A stretch of 64,000 bases of DNA from Fulvia fulva (taxonomy: Eukaryota > Ascomycota > Dothideomycetes > Mycosphaerellales > Mycosphaerellaceae): assembly GCF_020509005.1 (NCBI RefSeq), contig NC_063015.1:2542001-2606000 (forward strand), in the 5' to 3' direction. The notes under the pieces were generated by a model that searched no databases, was not told the origin of the DNA, and saw only the letters and a program-made list of their open reading frames with translations. Every line of letters begins with the position of its first letter. Within the stretch, counting starts at the first letter, position 1. Of the stretch, positions 22,613-33,097 are shown piece after piece. Position numbers and translations under genes: made by a program.

Positions 22613-24207
22613 GATGTCGACGGTGTTGGTCGACTGTACCTGTTGCGAAGTGCTCTCGAAACACGAAGGCCCCTTTGAAGCAAGAAGGAAGGCTCGACCT
22701 TAAGTTCCAATCAAAGGATGCTATGGGAAGGGATGCTTGAACAGGAACGAGGAGAGGCCGTAGAGCAGAGACCCTAATATACAGATAGAGGTGGACTGAC
22801 ACTGACTTACCACCCAGCCCCAACCGTAGCTAGTGTACAGGTTCCACCTGGAGGGTATCGTGAAAGCTCGTGCTGTCTCCACCACGAGCAGGCGTCGAGT
22901 CAGCATAGCGAGTGCTCATCAACCACAACGGCGAAGTATCGTGCGATCATGAGCAACATCGCTCGATGCCGATGATCTTTGGCTGCGGTGACGCTCCCGA
23001 GGATGCAGGAACCGATGCACATTGCATACGCCGCTGACTGACACCCACAGAAAGGGAGCTGCAACCATATCCAGGTACCAGGTGGTCAAAGCCCAGCACA
23101 GTGCCATTGAAGCTGTCGCTGGCCAACCAGATGTAGTCTGTACGGTAGTTTCTGCAGCCTCCCGCCCGGGGACGCATTGAGCGAAGTCTAATCCGAGATC
23201 TTTCGAGTCAGCAAGTGCATTGTGTGACGTTTTGGATCGTTGATCAGGCATTCTCGCAGGACGCAGAGAAGAAAGGCCCCAAGCGTACTAATTCGATGTT
23301 TACTTTGCCTGTTGGAGTCAGTAGAGTCAGTTTCACGACGCCCATTTGAGGGCTGACGTTCATTCAACCGCAAGGTGAACCCTGCATCGACAGAGAGCAT
23401 AACTTGTGGCAACGAGGCCAGTCTTGTATAGCTGCTGTACATCATTCTCGACATCGACATGTTGGCATTGCGGACTATGGTGAAGCATTTGTCGTCGCCG
23501 GACGCCTCTCCACTGCACAGCAGCGCAACGGCTGGCAGAATCAGCCACGGAGGGAAGCTTCCTTCGGGATCGGCGTGGTATTGACTCGTAGGCTGCGCAA
23601 GCTGATTCGAGTCTTGGGAGCAGCAATGCGAACGTCATTGCTCTCGTCAACGACATGGAGCGTACATGACTTATGATAACCAGCATCAGTAGTGCATGTA
23701 AGCTGCATGTGATACAGTGATGGAGCGGCGTTGGTCGAAGTGAAGACGAGGAAGAGGTAGGTGGTGTTGTAACTGCAAACTCCTGGAGCGTGCGTCCCTC
23801 TCGGTCGTGCCTTCCGCGACTGCAAGATTGGGATCGGTCGCATCATGCCGACAATCACCCGGCGGCGGCAAGCGCGAACGACGCGCGACCGTGCTCGCTT
23901 TCGGGAAGGCCAGTCGCGTGTCTGCTCACAACATTCTATGCTCTGCGACGTGTAGACACAATTGACTTGGCCGACAAGACGAGCTGGACCATTGTTGGAC
24001 GAATGATCGGAGACCGGAATCACTTCATCTGTTCAAGACCCCTTCTGTAGACTTACAACCTCGACATCACCGCCAGGACGCGTCCAAACATCTTTTGTCC
24101 AGCACGCGATCCATCTTCCCGTCAGCATTGCACGCCCATGAACATCCTACGAAGACGACAGCCACGGTCCCGGTGCTCGCAGTAGGGTACTGTGGGACGC
24201 TCACAAG
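22613..24207. other. 1.6-kb divergent intergenic region, no gene seen
   Basis: Between the starts of the aquaglyceroporin (minus) and CDC45 (plus). Contains a 160-codon minus-strand ORF (24023-23541) whose composition looks random, with many Cys/Arg/Ser and no hydrophobic periodicity. It has a shadow ORF on the other strand; I do not support it. The length suggests a complex promoter for the aquaglyceroporin. No MluI-type (ACGCGT) cell-cycle box was recognised close to the CDC45 start, although an ACGCGT occurs at about 24077. Confidence 0.4.
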
Positions 24208-26817
24208 ATGTACATCCCCCGAGAGCAGGCCTCGGGCCTTTACACACACCTAATACGATCAACACATCCTTCCTCGTCGCCCGTCCTCGTCTTGACTTCG
24301 GTCACGGTCGACAGTCTATGTGCGACGCGCATACTTACTAGCCTACTCAAACGGGACTTCGTACCACATACCATCATCCCAGTCTCCGGTTATGCAGATC
24401 TGCAACGCGCCGGAGCTGACTTGGTTTTGCCATTGACGCGCCAGCGTGGAGGAGATGGCGGGACTGTCGTGTGTCTTGGACTTGGCGGGACTGTAGCGCT
24501 GGAAGATATCCTAGGACTGGATGGGAGGACACAAGATGGTGAGCTGTCAGACGAGGGCATGGACGAACATGGTGTGGAGGTGTGGGTCGTTGATTCGCAT
24601 CGCCCTTGGAATCTGGAGAATGTTTTCGGCATGCCAGCAACACAACAAAGAGAGGGCGAAGCTGCCAGTAGACGACCGGGTGTGCACGAAGGCAAAGTAC
24701 TTCCTGGCTACCAGCCGGGCAAAGGCGGCATAATCGTATGGGATGATGGGGATCTGGAAGCAGAGCTCAAAGCTGAAAAAGCAGCCTACTTTGCGTTGCA
24801 GGGCATGCCAGAGACCACCGAAGACGACCTTGCGCTCGACGATGGTGAAGACGATACAGGTGCTGAAGCGGATGCTGAAGACGATGCCGAGGAGTCGAGC
24901 ACCGGGCAGAAGCGAAAACGCAGTGCATCACCCGAGGATTCAGATGCAGAGTCCGCCTCGGAAGACGAAGCAGACAGGCCGAGGCGACGGCGAAGAAGCA
25001 ACTCTGGCGATGATATTGCTATACCGTCCTCACCTGGCGGCAACCCGCTGTCGGCTCAATTGGATATCACATCGACCCCTCCGCCAATGCCTTCATCACC
25101 GCCCAAGAGGAAGGAACCGTCTGCACAGCAGATGCGCAAGCAGCTTCTGAAGCTCACGAGGAAACACGAAGCTACACTCGACAAGTACTACGACCTTGGA
25201 ACGAGTGGCGCTGAGCCTGTCAGCAGCATGATATACGGTTTGGCTTCCGAGCTAGGCCGAGATGACAACGAAGTCCTGTGGTTAGCGATCGTTGGTGTCA
25301 CCTCTGTGACCATGTCGCCGGCTCACGATCGGGGCAAGTTGGCACCTTTGCGAACGTTGCTCCAGGACGACGTTGTGCGGCACAATCCCATCCCCAGAGA
25401 GGACCTGCAACGATCACAAAGCGTCGAAGGCATAATCCCCACCACAGCAAGAGGCCCGACAGACAAGAGTATCAAGCTATCACCCGAGCCTCGCTTCCTG
25501 CTCATTCGCCACTGGAGTCTGTACGACTCAATGCTACACTCACCGTACTTGGCCACGCGCCTCCATGTATGGTCAGACAATGGGCGGAAGAGACTACACA
25601 AGCTCCTGGCTAAGATGGGCATCAGCTTGCAAGAAGCGGCAAAGGGATATCTTCACATGGACTCAGAGTTGAAACGATCATTACGGAAACGCATTCTGAA
25701 GTTCGCCGAGCAGTACAACCTAGATGGTCTGGTGCCTGGAGACAACGGCGCGAAGGGCAAGGACGGCTGGGGATTTGTACGGTCTTGGGGCTGGGAAGGC
25801 ACATGGAGCGCTGAAGATGTTGCGATTGTCGTCGGTGCTATTCTCGAGGTTGGCACGGACTCAAGTCTGTTCCCTGACCTCAAGTACCGCAGCTCCGGAC
25901 CAGGTCCAAGCTACAACACGCGAGTACGCAACCTTCCAACCCCACCGCACTCCTCCGATGATGGGATGGGTGATGACAACGCGGCAGAAGTCCCAGACTA
26001 TGTTACGCAGCGCTTCTTCCGAGCTTACGACTCGCTGGCCCCTACAAAGGGCCTGCAGACGCTATCAAAGAACCTTCCTTCTGCGCAGAACCTCTACAAA
26101 GCAATCCTGCGAGTGGGTTCTGCCCTGATTAGCAAGAAGCAGATTCGTCATCTTCGAGCGTTTCGGATGGGCGTCGTGAAAGAAGGGCCCGATGTTCCAC
26201 TCTTCACGCACCCCGGCGCCTTGGTGCGTCTGGCTGCGTGGGTAGGCGAGGCTGTGTCGGTTCTCGAAGCCGAGAAAGGTCGCAAACCCGGCAAAACCAG
26301 CAATGAGGCCTTGGTTCTCGGCTGTCTCGACGAAGGCCGCGGCGTCTATGTCGTCGTCGGTCTGGGCGGAGGTAATGGGTGGAGTGCAAGTGGCAAGGTC
26401 CGGTCAAAAGCTGAACTCAAAGAGCGCGAAGAGCGCAAGAAGCGAAAGGCTGCGGAGAAAGCGACGCAGAAGGCCACACGAGCGCGAAAGCGAGCAGAGC
26501 GGAAACAAATGCGTAAGGAACGCAACGCTGCCAATGGACTCGATTCGGATGTTGAAGATTCGGAGTCTGACGCGGAGACAGAGAGCGCTTCCTCGGACTC
26601 AGACGACTCGGAGAATGACTCGGATTCTGATGATGAGACAGGCAGCACGAAGAAGACCCGAGGTCTGAATCGGTTTGGCCAAGCCTTCCAGCAGGTCGTC
26701 GAAGAGACAGGCTCTCGAGTACGTATCGACTCTTTCGAGCACAGTGTGGTGGAGGTGAAGAAAGAAGATCTACCCTCTTTCCTGGAAGCACTCAGCTTGA
26801 AGACGGTGGTGGGGTAG
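24208..26817 (+). CDS. CDC45: CDC45, replication initiation factor
   Basis: Single exon of 869 aa. Cdc45 joins MCM2-7 and GINS to form the CMG helicase at replication origins in the nucleus. The N-terminus has the DHH-like fold pattern (VLVLTSVTVDSLCATRILTSLL). A conserved WVVDSHRPWNLENVF block is near residue 130. A long acidic, Ser-rich loop (residues 200-310) follows, typical of Cdc45. The family core (DKYYDLGTSGAEPVSSMIYGLASELGRDDN, here split by no intron) and the LRHWSLYDSM-like block (near 430) come next. A fungal-specific basic coiled insert at about 735-820 (KERKKR.. then acidic Ser/Asp repeats) precedes the conserved C-terminal strand. No signal peptide, no lesions. The start is the only Met before the first conserved strand. 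Confidence 0.95.
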   Translation: MYIPREQASGLYTHLIRSTHPSSSPVLVLTSVTVDSLCATRILTSLLKRDFVPHTIIPVSGYADLQRAGADLVLPLTRQRGGDGGTVVCLGLGGTVALEDILGLDGRTQDGELSDEGMDEHGVEVWVVDSHRPWNLENVFGMPATQQREGEAASRRPGVHEGKVLPGYQPGKGGIIVWDDGDLEAELKAEKAAYFALQGMPETTEDDLALDDGEDDTGAEADAEDDAEESSTGQKRKRSASPEDSDAESASEDEADRPRRRRRSNSGDDIAIPSSPGGNPLSAQLDITSTPPPMPSSPPKRKEPSAQQMRKQLLKLTRKHEATLDKYYDLGTSGAEPVSSMIYGLASELGRDDNEVLWLAIVGVTSVTMSPAHDRGKLAPLRTLLQDDVVRHNPIPREDLQRSQSVEGIIPTTARGPTDKSIKLSPEPRFLLIRHWSLYDSMLHSPYLATRLHVWSDNGRKRLHKLLAKMGISLQEAAKGYLHMDSELKRSLRKRILKFAEQYNLDGLVPGDNGAKGKDGWGFVRSWGWEGTWSAEDVAIVVGAILEVGTDSSLFPDLKYRSSGPGPSYNTRVRNLPTPPHSSDDGMGDDNAAEVPDYVTQRFFRAYDSLAPTKGLQTLSKNLPSAQNLYKAILRVGSALISKKQIRHLRAFRMGVVKEGPDVPLFTHPGALVRLAAWVGEAVSVLEAEKGRKPGKTSNEALVLGCLDEGRGVYVVVGLGGGNGWSASGKVRSKAELKEREERKKRKAAEKATQKATRARKRAERKQMRKERNAANGLDSDVEDSESDAETESASSDSDDSENDSDSDDETGSTKKTRGLNRFGQAFQQVVEETGSRVRIDSFEHSVVEVKKEDLPSFLEALSLKTVVG

Positions 26818-27260
26818 CGTGGAGCTGGTGGTGTTAGAGGTTGAAATGCATGACGGCGTCACGGATCTCTTTTGCTTGCATGGTCTGATGAAGTGTTGGA
26901 AAGTGTTGGCATGGCAAGACATTGCATTGCTGGGGAATGGCGTTTTGCTTGATATCATCTCTCCTGAGCAGCGTTTACATACACAGTACACCTATACGAA
27001 TGGCAGATGAAGCTTCACGCTCGATTCGAAGATAGTGTCGGTGTCTCGTACGTGGAATAGATATGCCATTGGAGTGTTCGTTGAAGCTGACGAGGGCTAT
27101 GGCAATGCAGCATGTTTGTACAGCACAGTAAGCGATGACGGATGGACAGGGATGCACTTTCCCTCGGTGGGGTCTATACAGTCATCCCAGAAGTCGCATC
27201 TTGTTACCAGACAGCCATTGCCTCACTTGTTTCTCTCCCCAAGACCAACTTCCACACACA
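26818..27260. promoter_or_regulatory. Intergenic, CDC45 3' end and HIS4 promoter
   Basis: About 440 bp. An in-frame extension of the HIS4 frame back to 27135 is open but looks like leader: low similarity to any N-terminus, and the ATG at 27261 is preceded by CACACACA. No clear TGACTC general-control site was seen in the last 150 bp. Confidence 0.45.
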
Positions 27261-29924
27261 ATGGCTGCTTCGAGTATAGCAGAGCGGTCGCCGCCGTATC
27301 TGGCTGCAATTGATCTGTCGGAATGCTCTACCTTGGCACAAGTTGAGAGTGTCAAGGAACTGGCCTATGCTGGTGGTCTGGTCGCCCAAGTGACGACTGA
27401 GGACATTGACAGTGCACTGCAGTTGCTGAAGGAAACCGGTGGCCGCTACTCGATATACCTGGACGTGTCGACGCTCGAATCGCAGCAGGACATTGTCGAT
27501 CTGCTCGACGCCGGCGCAGCGAAAGTGTTCGTCGGCAGCCAGCAAGCGGCATCGCTGAAGAGTGTACCGACAGTGGAGGACCACCGAATCGTCTACCACC
27601 CGACAGCTTCGGTGGGCGATGCGACCGCTGCACTCGATGGCGCTGCCTTTGGACTTTTCCTCCAGAATGTTGGCAGTGTCAATGCCGTCGGCACAATCCT
27701 GCAGCAGCTGGGAAAGGACCGGCCTCCAGTCTATGTTTCGAAGCTGCACATTACCGAGCAGGAGGCAGTAGAGCTGGGCAAGCAGGACGCTGTGCCCATC
27801 ATACCCTCGCAGCTCCTCACTGTTGCTGCTGAGCCTGCTGACGGCCAGATCCGAATCGCACCTCTACTACTGGCACAAACGAAGAGCGATCGACCAGATG
27901 GACTATTCACAACATTGGTCACAGACGAGCGTGGGGTTGCCCTGGGCTTGGTATACAGCAATGAAGAGAGTGTGGCAGAGAGCTTAAGATGTGGGCGCGG
28001 AGTATATCACAGCAGAAAGCGAGGGCTATGGAGAAAAGGCGACACGAGCGGAGACTGGCAAGAGTTGGTGCGGATAGAGGCCGACTGTGATCAGGATACA
28101 TTATGCTTCGTGGTCAGGCAGCAAGGACACGGGTTCTGCCACTTGCAAACTGCTACATGCTTCGGGCAGTATAGAGGACTGTCGAAGTTGCAGAAGACGC
28201 TGCAGAGTAGGAAGAGATCAGCCCCAGAGGGGTCATATACTGCACGTCTGTTCAGTGATTCCAACATGTTGAATGCCAAGATCATGGAGGAGGCTGCGGA
28301 GCTCTGCGAAGCGCAGTCGAAGGAGGACATCGCAGCGGAAGCGGCAGATGTGCTGTACTTTGCTCTGACCAAGGCGACAGCGGCTGGCGTGACGCTGGAA
28401 GACATTGAGAGGAATCTTGATGCGAAGAGTGTCAAGGTGAAACGAAGAAAGGGCGACGCCAAAGGACCATATGCGGAGAAGTTTGGCGTAAACGGATCTG
28501 CTACGAACGGCACACCAAGCAAGGAGGAAGTGCGTGAAGCAGAGTCGAAGCCAAAGCGCAAGGAAGACCCAGCTGGCCTGAGTGAGAGCGGTCGCATTGA
28601 GATGCGCAGATATGTCACATCGAAGGAATCCCCAGAGACTATACAAGAAGTGCTCAAGCGGCCCTCGCAACGATCGACAGACAAGATCATGAACATTGTA
28701 AACCCTATCATCAAGGACGTTCGCGAACGAGGTGACAAAGCGCTACTGAATTATACGCACAAGTTCGAAAAGGCCACATCCCTCACATCACCAGTTCTGA
28801 CAGCACCGTTCCCCGAGCACTTGATGCAATTATCGCCTGAGGTCATCGAAGCTATCGACATCTCCTACGAGAATATTCGCAAGTTCCATGCAGCACAGAA
28901 AGAGGAGAAGCCACTTGAGGTCGAGACCATGCCAGGCGTAATCTGCTCCCGCTTCGCTCGACCTATAGAAAGTGTAGGCTGTTATGTGCCTGGTGGTACA
29001 GCAGTTCTTCCTTCGACTGCGCTTATGCTTGGAGTACCGGCGCAGGTCGCGGGCTGCAAGAACATCATCCTCGCGTCGCCGCCTCGAGCTGACGGGTCTT
29101 TGACACCAGAGATTGTGTATGTGGCTCACAAAGTTGGCGCGAAGCAAATCGTCCTTGCAGGTGGCGGCCAAGCCGTTGCTGCGATGGCATACGGTACTGA
29201 GAGTGTCAACAAGGTGGACAAGATTCTTGGGCCTGGCAACCAGTTTGTCACGGCGGCGAAGATGATCGTCAGCAACGACACGACCGCCAACGTTAGCATC
29301 GACATGCCAGCAGGACCTTCCGAAGTTCTGGTGATCGCAGACAAGACGGCGAATCCAGCATTTGTCGCTTCTGACCTCCTCAGTCAAGCAGAACACGGTG
29401 TCGACTCCCAGGTCGTCTGTATTGCTGTCGGCCTCAACGAGTCACAGCTCCAAGCCATCGACGACGAACTCCACGCCCAAGCCATGGCCCTCCCACGAGT
29501 CGACATGGTCCGCGGCGCAATCTCTCACTCCGTCACCCTCGTCACCGAAACCATGGAAGAAGCAATGCGCCTGTCCAACGACTACGCACCCGAGCATTTA
29601 ATCCTGCAAGTCGAAGATCCCCTCGCTGTGCGCGAGACGGTGATCAACGCTGGCTCCGTCTTCTGTGGACAGTGGACGCCAGAGAGCGTGGGTGATTACT
29701 CTGCTGGTGTCAACCACAGTCTTCCGACTTACGGCTATGCGAAGCAGTATTCGGGAGTCAATCTTGCGAGTTATGTCAAGCACATCACGAGTAGTAATTT
29801 GACGGCGCAGGGTTTGAAGAATGTGGGTAAGGCGGTGATGACGCTGGCGGGCGTGGAGGAGTTGGAGGCGCATAAGAGGGCGGTGGAGATCAGGCTGAGG
29901 TATATGACCGAGAACGGTCTGTAA
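27261..29924 (+). CDS. HIS4: Trifunctional histidine biosynthesis protein (HisIE-HisD fusion)
   Basis: 887 aa, one exon. Carries phosphoribosyl-AMP cyclohydrolase, phosphoribosyl-ATP pyrophosphohydrolase and histidinol dehydrogenase, i.e. steps 2, 3 and the last two of histidine synthesis, in the cytosol. The N-terminal 220 residues are the poorly conserved fungal domain. HisI is at about 265-345, with DCDQDTLCFVV...GHGFCH and TATCF (zinc Cys/His). HisE is at about 350-430, with KIMEEAAEL and EAADVLYF. HisD is at about 455-885, with VGCYVPGGTA, LAGGGQAVAAMAYGTE, GPGNQFV, DMPAGPSEV, the zinc-binding QAEHG region, and DYAPEHL. Residue spacing matches the fungal fusion. Intact in every frame segment. 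Neighbour CDC45 is unrelated in function. Confidence 0.97.
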   Translation: MAASSIAERSPPYLAAIDLSECSTLAQVESVKELAYAGGLVAQVTTEDIDSALQLLKETGGRYSIYLDVSTLESQQDIVDLLDAGAAKVFVGSQQAASLKSVPTVEDHRIVYHPTASVGDATAALDGAAFGLFLQNVGSVNAVGTILQQLGKDRPPVYVSKLHITEQEAVELGKQDAVPIIPSQLLTVAAEPADGQIRIAPLLLAQTKSDRPDGLFTTLVTDERGVALGLVYSNEESVAESLRCGRGVYHSRKRGLWRKGDTSGDWQELVRIEADCDQDTLCFVVRQQGHGFCHLQTATCFGQYRGLSKLQKTLQSRKRSAPEGSYTARLFSDSNMLNAKIMEEAAELCEAQSKEDIAAEAADVLYFALTKATAAGVTLEDIERNLDAKSVKVKRRKGDAKGPYAEKFGVNGSATNGTPSKEEVREAESKPKRKEDPAGLSESGRIEMRRYVTSKESPETIQEVLKRPSQRSTDKIMNIVNPIIKDVRERGDKALLNYTHKFEKATSLTSPVLTAPFPEHLMQLSPEVIEAIDISYENIRKFHAAQKEEKPLEVETMPGVICSRFARPIESVGCYVPGGTAVLPSTALMLGVPAQVAGCKNIILASPPRADGSLTPEIVYVAHKVGAKQIVLAGGGQAVAAMAYGTESVNKVDKILGPGNQFVTAAKMIVSNDTTANVSIDMPAGPSEVLVIADKTANPAFVASDLLSQAEHGVDSQVVCIAVGLNESQLQAIDDELHAQAMALPRVDMVRGAISHSVTLVTETMEEAMRLSNDYAPEHLILQVEDPLAVRETVINAGSVFCGQWTPESVGDYSAGVNHSLPTYGYAKQYSGVNLASYVKHITSSNLTAQGLKNVGKAVMTLAGVEELEAHKRAVEIRLRYMTENGL

Positions 29925-30159
29925 ACGAGGTGATGAGGTCACGAGGTGGTTTGCATTTATAGAGCCATATACATTTGTACAGAGCTTAAGGGCCATGATT
30001 TCGTCCTTTGTGTTGACTCAGACTGTCCGCTCCCTTGATTCCGTACATCTCACTACTTCAATTGAGACTTGGATCACTTGCGGCGAAACACCTCATCGGT
30101 TTAAGCTGTTCCACTGGATACGGTCAACACGCGCGAAGATGACAGAAGATTCAATGTGC
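29925..30159. other. Short convergent 3' region
   Basis: Separates HIS4 from the convergent small gene. Contains AT-rich 3' end sequence after the HIS4 stop (TATAGAGCCATATACATTTG). Nothing else seen. Confidence 0.4.
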
Positions 30160-30624
30160 TTACTGGACCAAGCTAGAACTGCCATTTGAGCCAAGGTTGG
30201 TGGAGCAACTTGACCGATTCGCCCTCGTGAACTGCTTCGTGTTGAGTATCTTCTTCCTCGAAGATCTGAGCGCCTCCTGTCGCTGAAAGATAGCCCCGTG
30301 GATCCAATTGCTTTGCTCGATGTCGTATGCGAGTACTTGCAGCATATCGAAATGGCTTTCTGGCAGGCTGCACAACCAGCGCTCGAGGAGCTCGCGGTCG
30401 GATGTGATTAGCCTGGTATTTCGGTAGTAGTGGTACTTGGCAAAGACATCACAAGTCTTTCTGTTGACATGGAGGCTGAGTGGCGGGTTGTATTGTTGCG
30501 TGCGGTTGAATGTCCTTGGGTTGTCATAGATGACACTGTCGAAGATGAGGTCTTGGAGTTCTTGTGGCAGACCTTGTATCCGGTCGTCAAGGGAAGGCGG
30601 CTCGTCGCGTGGTGGGAGAGCCAT
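30160..30624 (-). CDS. Small uncharacterised protein, member of a local two-gene family
   Basis: 154 aa, single exon. Begins MALPPRDEPPSLDDRIQGLP and continues with a helix QELQDLIFD, then NPPLSLHVNRKTCDVFAKYHYY. The opening resembles the short F-box-like or 'LPxELxxxI' motifs found in many fungal expanded families of unknown function. The adjacent gene ending at 31460 starts almost identically (MALPTPPEPPTLDNRVQALPQELQD), so the two are tandem paralogues. Near the C-terminus an alternative frame (from about 30290 to 30186) reads more like protein (FEEEDTQHEAVHEGE...WLKWQF). A frameshift may therefore have replaced the original end. No membrane segment or signal peptide. Function unknown. Confidence 0.5.
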   Translation of the reverse strand: MALPPRDEPPSLDDRIQGLPQELQDLIFDSVIYDNPRTFNRTQQYNPPLSLHVNRKTCDVFAKYHYYRNTRLITSDRELLERWLCSLPESHFDMLQVLAYDIEQSNWIHGAIFQRQEALRSSRKKILNTKQFTRANRSSCSTNLGSNGSSSLVQ

Positions 30625-30987
30625 GTTGGGGAAGTTGCTGTGATGAAGTCGTGGAGTGGACGAAGTGAAGGAAGAGGGTAGGCGACCGTCTTTTGGAAGC
30701 GAAAGCTTGAGCCAAGGATCTCACATGCGAGAATCTAGTCTGGTGTGCTGAGATGCTATGCATTGCACCATAGTGCTTTGCCCCATCCCTGCGATAAGGC
30801 TATTGTCACTTTCATTGGAAAGTGTATACGAGCGAGCCCCTTACTTCCATTCCCACTTGCGCTATGACTTCAGGTCCCGTCACAGGTCATCGTCCCACTT
30901 GAGCGGCACGCGGCTCATGCCTGGCAGCATTGTTATGGTTTCAGCTACCGCGGTCAGTGGCTGTCTTCACGTACCTACTTTGAACAC
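30625..30987. other. Intergenic between the two paralogues
   Basis: About 360 bp upstream of the first small gene. No ORF supported. Contains the likely 3' end of the second paralogue on the minus strand near 30988. Confidence 0.35.
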
Positions 30988-31460
30988 TTACATTGGCGGC
31001 CCGAGGCCGATGGCGATAGTCTTGTAGTAAAATCCCTCTTCATCCCAGTAATACGTTCTGCAAGTGAAGCGCGTGAGGTCCAGGCTGGAACTTGCCATCA
31101 ACTTGCAACGGTGGTCTTGGGCGCAAAAGTTTCCGGTGCTGACGATCTGCAGCATGTCGCGATGAGCTGGATCCATATGGCGGAACCACAAGGCCCCGAA
31201 GTTCACTTGGCCACTCTCGTCTGGAAAACGCCGGTGTGGAAAATGTAGCCTCCGCCGTAGTAGTGGTTGGCGAACTTGGCTCGTGTTGCTCGACTGATTT
31301 GCAAGCCAAGTGGTGACTTGTACTTGCCGTCGATCGCCATCGTGCAAAACGAGTCGTGAATGCCAATGGTGAGGTCCAGAATGCTGTCTTGCAGTTCCTG
31401 TGGCAGAGCTTGGACTCTGTTGTCGAGGGTCGGAGGCTCTGGTGGCGTTGGAAGTGCCAT
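30988..31460 (-). pseudogene. Frameshifted tandem paralogue of the 30160-30624 gene
   Basis: The frame starting at 31460 encodes 85 residues (MALPTPPEPPTLDNRVQALP then QELQDSILD...), close to the start of the gene at 30624, and ends at TGA near 31203. From about 31225 a different minus-strand frame is protein-like down to 30988 (FPDESGQVNFGALWFRHMDP, then RDMLQIV...). It includes a MLQ-V stretch parallel to that in the neighbour. The two frames overlap around GTTTTCC; one extra base in the T-run would join them. A single-base deletion in a homopolymer is the simplest explanation. An intron at this point has no good donor. Recent tandem duplication followed by damage is inferred. Confidence 0.5.
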
Positions 31461-31834
31461 GTTGTTTCTGTTGTGTTGGAGTTACATGTATTCAGACGAA
31501 GAAAGGGGATGAGAGGGAGAAGGAAGAACAGTCAACGCGCTTTCCCAATGCTGAGGTGACGCGCGCTGTAAACCTGACGGGAAACTCACATGCGAAAGTC
31601 TAAATCGGCGCAGCTGCACTTCACCTCATCAGGTCCGGGTAGGAGCACCCGGACTCAAGGACATGGAAATACTTGGAAGTACCGCAGTATACTCACAATG
31701 CGTCCTACTCTTGACTTCACAGCTCGAGGAGCTCGCATCGCACCATATAGCAAGACTCTGAAGCACCATGGCTACTTCGGTGCCATTCTCTGCTTCACCA
31801 CCAACCCAGTTTTTCCCGCGAACACACAACATCG
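31461..31834. other. Intergenic, nothing recognised
   Basis: About 370 bp. Upstream region of the frameshifted paralogue and downstream region of the charged-protein gene. No ORF, repeat or RNA supported. Confidence 0.4.
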
Positions 31835-32695
31835 TTACTTCGCCTCAGTAGCAGCAGCAGCAGCGTCCTCCTTCTTCTGACGCCTAATCGCAGCAAGCTT
31901 TCTCTCAACCGCCAACTTCTGCATGTCCGCCTTCATCTGAATCTCCTTCAGCTGATACTCCAGGTCCTCCTCATCCTCCGTCTTCCTGATCTTACTAGCG
32001 AAGTTGTCCTTGTTCTCGCTCCGGTGACGCTTTTTGGCACGCTCCTCGCGCTTGGAGGAAGCGTCATCGACCGGGTCGTAGTCATTATCACGGTGATCAT
32101 CGTTGTCTTCGTCAGAGTCGATGTCGATGACTTCCTTCTTGGTCTGAGATTGGCCTGGAGCAGGCTGCGGTGGAAGTCTGCGCTTCTCGCCAGTCTGGGA
32201 AGTGTCGACGCCGCTGGCATTGATCATGGTGTTGGCTGCTGGGTACGGTGGCGGTGGGATTGATGGTGCTGGCTGTGGCGAGGGGGTGCGAAGAGACTCT
32301 GGGCGGACTGGTCCTGGAACCTTTCTGGCGAGTTCAGGGAACTCTCTGCGGGTGTCGACGATGGCTAGATAGGCGGTCTTGGGGTCGCCCCTGTTGGTCT
32401 CTACGTGTGTAGCACGTTCGACAAGTCGCTATGTTGGTTAGCGTGTGATGTACCAAGTAGCGTTGATGCCCGGAGTGTTACTCACATCCTCAACGTCCAC
32501 CATGTCCATCCACGCCTTGTCTTCTCTCGCAGGTCCGCCGGTCGGCTTATACTTGTTCTCCACCGATCTGAACTTCCCCTGGATGATAGCTCGGGCGCTA
32601 CGTGTCACACGCTGTCTCAGTGAGTCCAGCTGCTTCTTTGCTTTGGTGTCTCGAGCTGCGAGCTCAGCGGATGTCATGCCCTCAGAAACAGCCAT
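31835..32695 (-). CDS. Charged coiled-coil protein of unknown function
   Basis: Exons 32695-32486 and 32428-31835, joined through a 57-nt GTGAGT...GCTAACC...TAG intron; 267 aa. The start is placed at the Met of MAVSEGMTSAEL; an open extension to 32938 is His/Gln/Pro-rich and less convincing. Residues 10-70 are helical and basic (TKAKKQLDSLRQRVTRSARAI) with a conserved-looking WMDMVDVED. The middle is Pro-rich. Residues 160-267 are strongly charged: an acidic Asp-rich patch, a KKRHRSENK nuclear-localisation-like stretch, and a predicted coiled coil ending in an alanine run. The run comes from a GCT/GCA microsatellite (31850-31864). Probably nuclear, but no family recognised. Confidence 0.7.
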
Positions 32696-33097
32696 GTCTT
32701 CTTGTGCCTCAGACTGCTGCGGAGGTGGATGAGGGTGCTGTTGGTGATCTCGTTGGTGTTGTGACTGCGTAAAGAAGTGATGTAGGCGATGGTAGTTCAA
32801 TGTCACGAGCATCAGTCTCGTGTAAAAGCCTGCGCGAGCCGCAGTGGGTCCAGTCGAGCGCTTGGTTGTGAGTGAATGAAGCTTGAGAACGTACACAGGT
32901 AGAATGTTCTGAAGCCTGCTACTGTTGTTAGCTGTCAAGACAGATCAGCTTGGGACTTCAAGTTTGAATATTTATCACATAGGATTTATCGGCCTGAAGT
33001 GAGCGGCCGCGCTTTATGCCGCTTTCAAGTGATGTCGTGCTTGTGAAGTGCTGGGCACATTCAAGACTTTCAGTTGTGCCCTGTGGCATGACTACAG
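32696..33097. other. Intergenic, upstream of the charged-protein gene
   Basis: About 400 bp to the convergent-side end of NOC2. Includes a CA/GT-rich and AT-rich patch (32950-33000). No ORF other than the questionable N-terminal extension of the charged protein. Confidence 0.4.

Noticed and set aside
23541..24023. 160-codon minus-strand ORF between aquaglyceroporin and CDC45
   Set aside because: Composition looks random, it has a competing plus-strand ORF, and it shows no domain, signal or intron evidence.
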